Source of the DNA: DRPN01 sp964599235 | Lineage (GTDB): Bacteria > Bacteroidota > Bacteroidia > Bacteroidales > VadinHA17 | Assembly: GCA_964599235.1 (NCBI GenBank) | Contig: CAZRDX010000018.1 | Location: 68,786-132,785 of the forward strand | Length of the DNA stretch: 64,000 nucleotides | Reading direction: 5' to 3' | Part shown: positions 60,880 to 64,000 of the stretch, one piece after another | Position numbering within the stretch: the first letter of the stretch is position 1 | How the letters are laid out: every line of letters begins with the position of its first letter | Notes under the pieces: model-generated | Seen by the model: the letters and a program-made list of their open reading frames with translations, nothing else | Told to the model about the DNA's origin: nothing | The model's database searches: none | Made by a program: the position numbers and the translations under genes

Positions 60880-63800
60880 CTACTGAAGACCGATCAGGAC
60901 CAGGATCTTCCCTTTACCGGACTCCAGGGTGCCCAGTGCCTTGCCTATGACCGCATGACGACGACGCTCGTTCTCAGCCATGATCTTTTTCAGCTCCTCA
61001 AAATCACGGGCCCGGGAAACATCCAGCAATGACCATTTCATTGCATAGCCAGGCACCGAGGAGGTAGTCAGCAGATCACCCGGCCGGATGGGACCGTTCT
61101 CATCGGTGACATTGACCGGCACCCTTCCGTTGAGTGCCAAACGGGTCACCCTGACGCCGGGGATCTCCTCCCCTGTTTTTTCATCGATCACCAGCTCCAT
61201 CCCCATTGTCAGGTGAGGTTTTGTGGAGACTACCCCCAGACACGACGTCTGATATGGTTCAGAAGATCTAAGCACGCTCTGATCCTTTTGGGGATCGGCC
61301 ACCACCACATCACCAGGTGCCGTATTGCCTTGTGTATCGTAGATGTATTCAGCTATGTCAATAGAAGCACCGCTACGCATATCTGCATAAAGACCACGAT
61401 AGGTACCGGAGCTGCCACCATCATAAAAATAGCCTGAATAATAAGTCACATTGGAATGTTCCCTTATGATCTTGCAAACCAATGCATATGAATTCCCTGA
61501 GGTCATACTTCCCGTGTTGTTCACCCACAAACCGGTCCTTGCTTTCGCATCTATTTCTGTATACCCATTTTTGTTTATTACCAGGGCATTGTGACGTGAA
61601 TCATAGCCTTTCCCGTTTCCTACGACCAGGATAGGATCCGAATCGTTCCATTCATTGTTCACTGCACTTAAGACAGGATCATTGAATGAACCAAGTGCCA
61701 CCATGTAAAGGGCTTTGGTCAGCAAGCCTTTTCCCAGTGCTGCCGAATAGTCGCTTTCTGTCGTAGTGTGACAACCGAGCGCTACCGACCGGGCACCTTT
61801 GGCATTGGCTACCTCGCCTGCAGCTATGGCGCCTATGCCATGTGTTTCTGCCTTGTATCCCATGGCCACCGAATGTTTTGCATAGGCATCGCTGTTATCC
61901 CCCAAGGCTGTTGAGCCCCAGGCATTGGCCGTACAATGATATCCACCCAATGCAGCAGAATAATTTGCATTTGCCTCGCAATGGTATCCCATGGCAATGG
62001 CCCCCCGTCCTTTGGCTACGGCATTGCACCCCATGGCGGTGGAATACCAATCGCTGGCGGTTGTCTTGTATCCCATGGAAAAACTAAAATCACCGGAAGC
62101 CGTATCCTGCGTACCTATGGCAACTGAACCCCGGCCTTTGGCAACACTCCCCATCCCAAAGGCGTAGGAATAATCTCCCAGTGCCTGGGTGGGGGCTGTC
62201 TCATAGCCTGTCGAGTCCACGCCCACCGAGCCGATCGCAAAACTCCTCAATCCTTTGGCCAGGGCACCGCTGCCGATGGCGTAGGAGCCGCTGTCAAGGG
62301 TCATGGCGTAGTTGCCCACAGCATACGAGCCGGAACCTTTGGCCGCAGCATGGTTGCCTATAGCCGTGGCGTTGTTGCCTTCTGCCCGGGCCTGATAGCC
62401 CAGTGCCTGCGAGTAATTGCCGATGGCTTTGCTCTCGAAGCCCGTGGCCATGGCGTTGGTGCCCACGCTGTCGGGGCTCTCCACCAGCACACGCCCCGCC
62501 AGGAAAGCCTCCTTGCGCGGATACCACAGCAGACGCGGCCGGCTGGGTGAGACCGTCTCCACGTCCGCCGCACTCGACACGTTGAAATATTCTTTTACGG
62601 AACCTTTGTTGAAGTCGAGCCCGCCGATGGCGAAGCCGCCTCGTTTGGGGCCCTTGGAGGAGGGCTCCCGCACATAGACGCGCGTGCTGTCGGGGGTCAC
62701 ACGGAAATATTCCTGGTCTTCCCCCTTGACCATTCCGAAACCTCCTATGGCAAACCCGCCCCGTTTAGGTCCCTTGGATGCCGAAGCATCCACGTAAACA
62801 CGCACCCCTTCGTTGTACACGGCAAAGACCGTCTGGCCGTCCTTGCGCTTCACCTCGAAAAGGGGGATGGTGTCGCTGACATCCTTTCCTTTGACGGTGA
62901 ACACGCCCGTAGGGCTCTTGCTGCCGATGCCTACACGACCGTTGGGAAAGAAGGTCATCACCCAGTTGGGGTCGAACTTCTGTCCTGCTACGGCCGGTCC
63001 TTTGTTGACGAAGATCCCTGCCGTGTTCCACCCATAGCTTCCTCCCAGCCCGTTGACGGCAAAGCCGGCGGCACCGATGATCTGGTGGCTCCTCGCATAA
63101 TGATAGGAATCATCTTCATCGCTCAGATAAGCATTGCCGGCGATCACCCCCTGCCCGCCGCTGACACTCGAAATATCGATCCACTTGCCCGCTGCAAAAT
63201 TGCGACCGGCGGAAAAACCGGTCTGCAGCAACGCCCGGGGGGAATGGGTGCCGATGCCTACGTTGCCATCCGGAAGGATGGAAAAACGTTCTTCCTGGAT
63301 GTTCGTTCCGTTCTCCCTGATCCATAATCTTTCGCCGTCGACACCCATGGTCCATAATTTGTCGATGCTGTGGCTGCTATCCGCCTCATGAAAATAGACC
63401 CGGGGTGCCCCACCCACGATATTTTCCACATTCCCGACGCGTAAATGACCATTGACATCCAGTTTATCACGGGGTGAGGTGGTGCCGATGCCCACACTGC
63501 CTTTCTCATAAAAGAGCGTATCTCCCGTTTTTTGCCATCCCAGGTCTATCTCCGTCGGGTTATCCACCAATGTCAGGGAAAGGAGGGATCCGTTGAGCCG
63601 GAGATCCTGCAACTCGTTCAGGGAGTCACTGTCTCCGTCAACAACGCTTGCCGGGAGAATGATGGTATTTCCTTTGGTGATGGAGAGGTTGCGTCCGACG
63701 AGGACGAGTTCCTGCAGTTCGTTGGCAGTGTCGGCGTCGGCATCGTTCACTTGATCGGGAAGGATCACACTGTTGCCGCCGCTGATGCTCAGGGTATGTC

Positions 63801-64000
63801 CCGTGACCGTCAGCTGCTGGGCATCGGTATTGTCCAGGTAGGGTGACAGGTCGATCTGGGTGGCCGAGCCGTTGCGTGTGATCGTCAGGATGTTGCCCTC
63901 GAGCTGCAGGTCCTGGATCTCGTTGCCGGGGTCGGCATCGGCATCTTCGCCATAGAGGGCGTACGGCACGCTCAGCACCTGTGAGCTGCCCATCTCGCGG
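60880..64000 (-). CDS. Very large surface protein: YadA-head repeats with tail-fibre-like C-terminus (N-terminus beyond right edge)
   Basis: More than 1037 aa; no stop before the window edge, so the N-terminus and any signal lie outside. Order visible: GSSQVLSVPYALYGEDADADPGNEIQDL and several further D-A-D-x-x-N-E-x-Q-x-L segments; GSVGIGTTSPRDKLDVNGHL, NVGIGTHSPRALLQTG and RVGIGSKSPTGVFTVKG (phage tail-fibre-like); an exact 40-residue tandem repeat (SKGPKRGGFAIGG); about 20 YadA-head units (TAIGNHAAAKGSGSYAVG); and a C-terminal PGDVVVADPQ / SVPGYAMK region. Such proteins are probably trimeric surface fibres. The role here is unknown. Confidence 0.85.
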   Translation of the reverse strand, partial: REMGSSQVLSVPYALYGEDADADPGNEIQDLQLEGNILTITRNGSATQIDLSPYLDNTDAQQLTVTGHTLSISGGNSVILPDQVNDADADTANELQELVLVGRNLSITKGNTIILPASVVDGDSDSLNELQDLRLNGSLLSLTLVDNPTEIDLGWQKTGDTLFYEKGSVGIGTTSPRDKLDVNGHLRVGNVENIVGGAPRVYFHEADSSHSIDKLWTMGVDGERLWIRENGTNIQEERFSILPDGNVGIGTHSPRALLQTGFSAGRNFAAGKWIDISSVSGGQGVIAGNAYLSDEDDSYHYARSHQIIGAAGFAVNGLGGSYGWNTAGIFVNKGPAVAGQKFDPNWVMTFFPNGRVGIGSKSPTGVFTVKGKDVSDTIPLFEVKRKDGQTVFAVYNEGVRVYVDASASKGPKRGGFAIGGFGMVKGEDQEYFRVTPDSTRVYVREPSSKGPKRGGFAIGGLDFNKGSVKEYFNVSSAADVETVSPSRPRLLWYPRKEAFLAGRVLVESPDSVGTNAMATGFESKAIGNYSQALGYQARAEGNNATAIGNHAAAKGSGSYAVGNYAMTLDSGSYAIGSGALAKGLRSFAIGSVGVDSTGYETAPTQALGDYSYAFGMGSVAKGRGSVAIGTQDTASGDFSFSMGYKTTASDWYSTAMGCNAVAKGRGAIAMGYHCEANANYSAALGGYHCTANAWGSTALGDNSDAYAKHSVAMGYKAETHGIGAIAAGEVANAKGARSVALGCHTTTESDYSAALGKGLLTKALYMVALGSFNDPVLSAVNNEWNDSDPILVVGNGKGYDSRHNALVINKNGYTEIDAKARTGLWVNNTGSMTSGNSYALVCKIIREHSNVTYYSGYFYDGGSSGTYRGLYADMRSGASIDIAEYIYDTQGNTAPGDVVVADPQKDQSVLRSSEPYQTSCLGVVSTKPHLTMGMELVIDEKTGEEIPGVRVTRLALNGRVPVNVTDENGPIRPGDLLTTSSVPGYAMKWSLLDVSRARDFEELKKIMAENERRRHAVIGKALGTLESGKGKILVLIGLQ
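61684..62463 (-). repeat. YadA-head repeats
   Basis: The encoded protein repeats a 14-residue unit of the type AxGxxSxAxGxxAxA about twenty times (for example QALGYQARAEGNNA, YAVGNYAMTLDSGS, SVALGCHTTTESDY). Each unit is one turn of a left-handed beta-roll. The DNA repeats are diverged, so this is an old array. Confidence 0.85.
62585..62820 (-). repeat. 120-bp tandem duplication in the surface-protein gene
   Basis: SKGPKRGGFAIGG is encoded at 62778 and again at 62658, exactly 120 bp apart. Each copy is followed by a related EYF(R/N)V segment, and each is preceded by RVYV. The two copies have diverged in the remainder. Confidence 0.75.

Overview
The window comes from a Bacteroidota chromosome, most likely order Bacteroidales. 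Evidence: two SusC/SusD pairs, many secreted lipoproteins with LxxC boxes, a type IX secretion C-terminal domain, TAnnTTTG-type -7 promoter boxes, weak Shine-Dalgarno sites, and AT-rich spacers between G+C-rich genes. No species is named because no marker gene allows it.

Most of the window (1 to about 52,700) is a glycan-utilisation region. On the minus strand at the left end lies a tight operon: GH29 fucosidase, GH141-like beta-helix protein, a DUF5683-like secreted protein, an S1 sulfatase, and a gene that runs off the left edge. Divergent from it is a two-gene plus-strand unit (Gfo/Idh/MocA oxidoreductase; HEAT-repeat protein with two DUF1080 domains). Next come a PNGase F-like amidase with a T9SS tail (minus), SusD1/SusC1 (minus), and a three-gene plus-strand unit (DUF5706/PycTM-like protein, CotH-like protein, COG4299 membrane acyltransferase). 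SusC2 (with STN domain) and SusD2 follow on the plus strand. From 52,679 back to 27,094 every gene is on the minus strand: GH95/DUF5703-like, GH141-like, GH2, sulfatase, three-domain SGNH/acetylesterase, GH29, an orphan GH67-like protein, a DUF1565-type beta-helix protein, sulfatase, GH29, GH97 and a PhoD-like phosphoesterase. Three GH29 enzymes, a GH95-like and two GH141-like proteins, three sulfatases, an acetylesterase and a PNGase F homologue fit a sulfated, fucosylated, partly O-acetylated glycan, either host-type glycoprotein glycan or a fucoidan-like algal polymer. The exact substrate cannot be read from sequence.

A long non-coding stretch (52,680-53,745) holds an unusual array of three identical 8-bp palindromes at exact 12-bp period, a 10-bp-stem hairpin, and the promoter and probable operator of an NsrR-like Rrf2 regulator. 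That regulator precedes a quinol-type nitric oxide reductase. The right end is core or membrane-associated: a secreted protein of unknown function, an SPFH / Arc-like / GPP34 operon with an inverted repeat in its leader, formate-tetrahydrofolate ligase, and a very large repetitive YadA-head/tail-fibre-like surface protein that continues past the right edge.

I found no tRNA, rRNA, CRISPR array, transposase, integrase or replication origin. Domain assignments are from reading motifs; none has been checked against a database.
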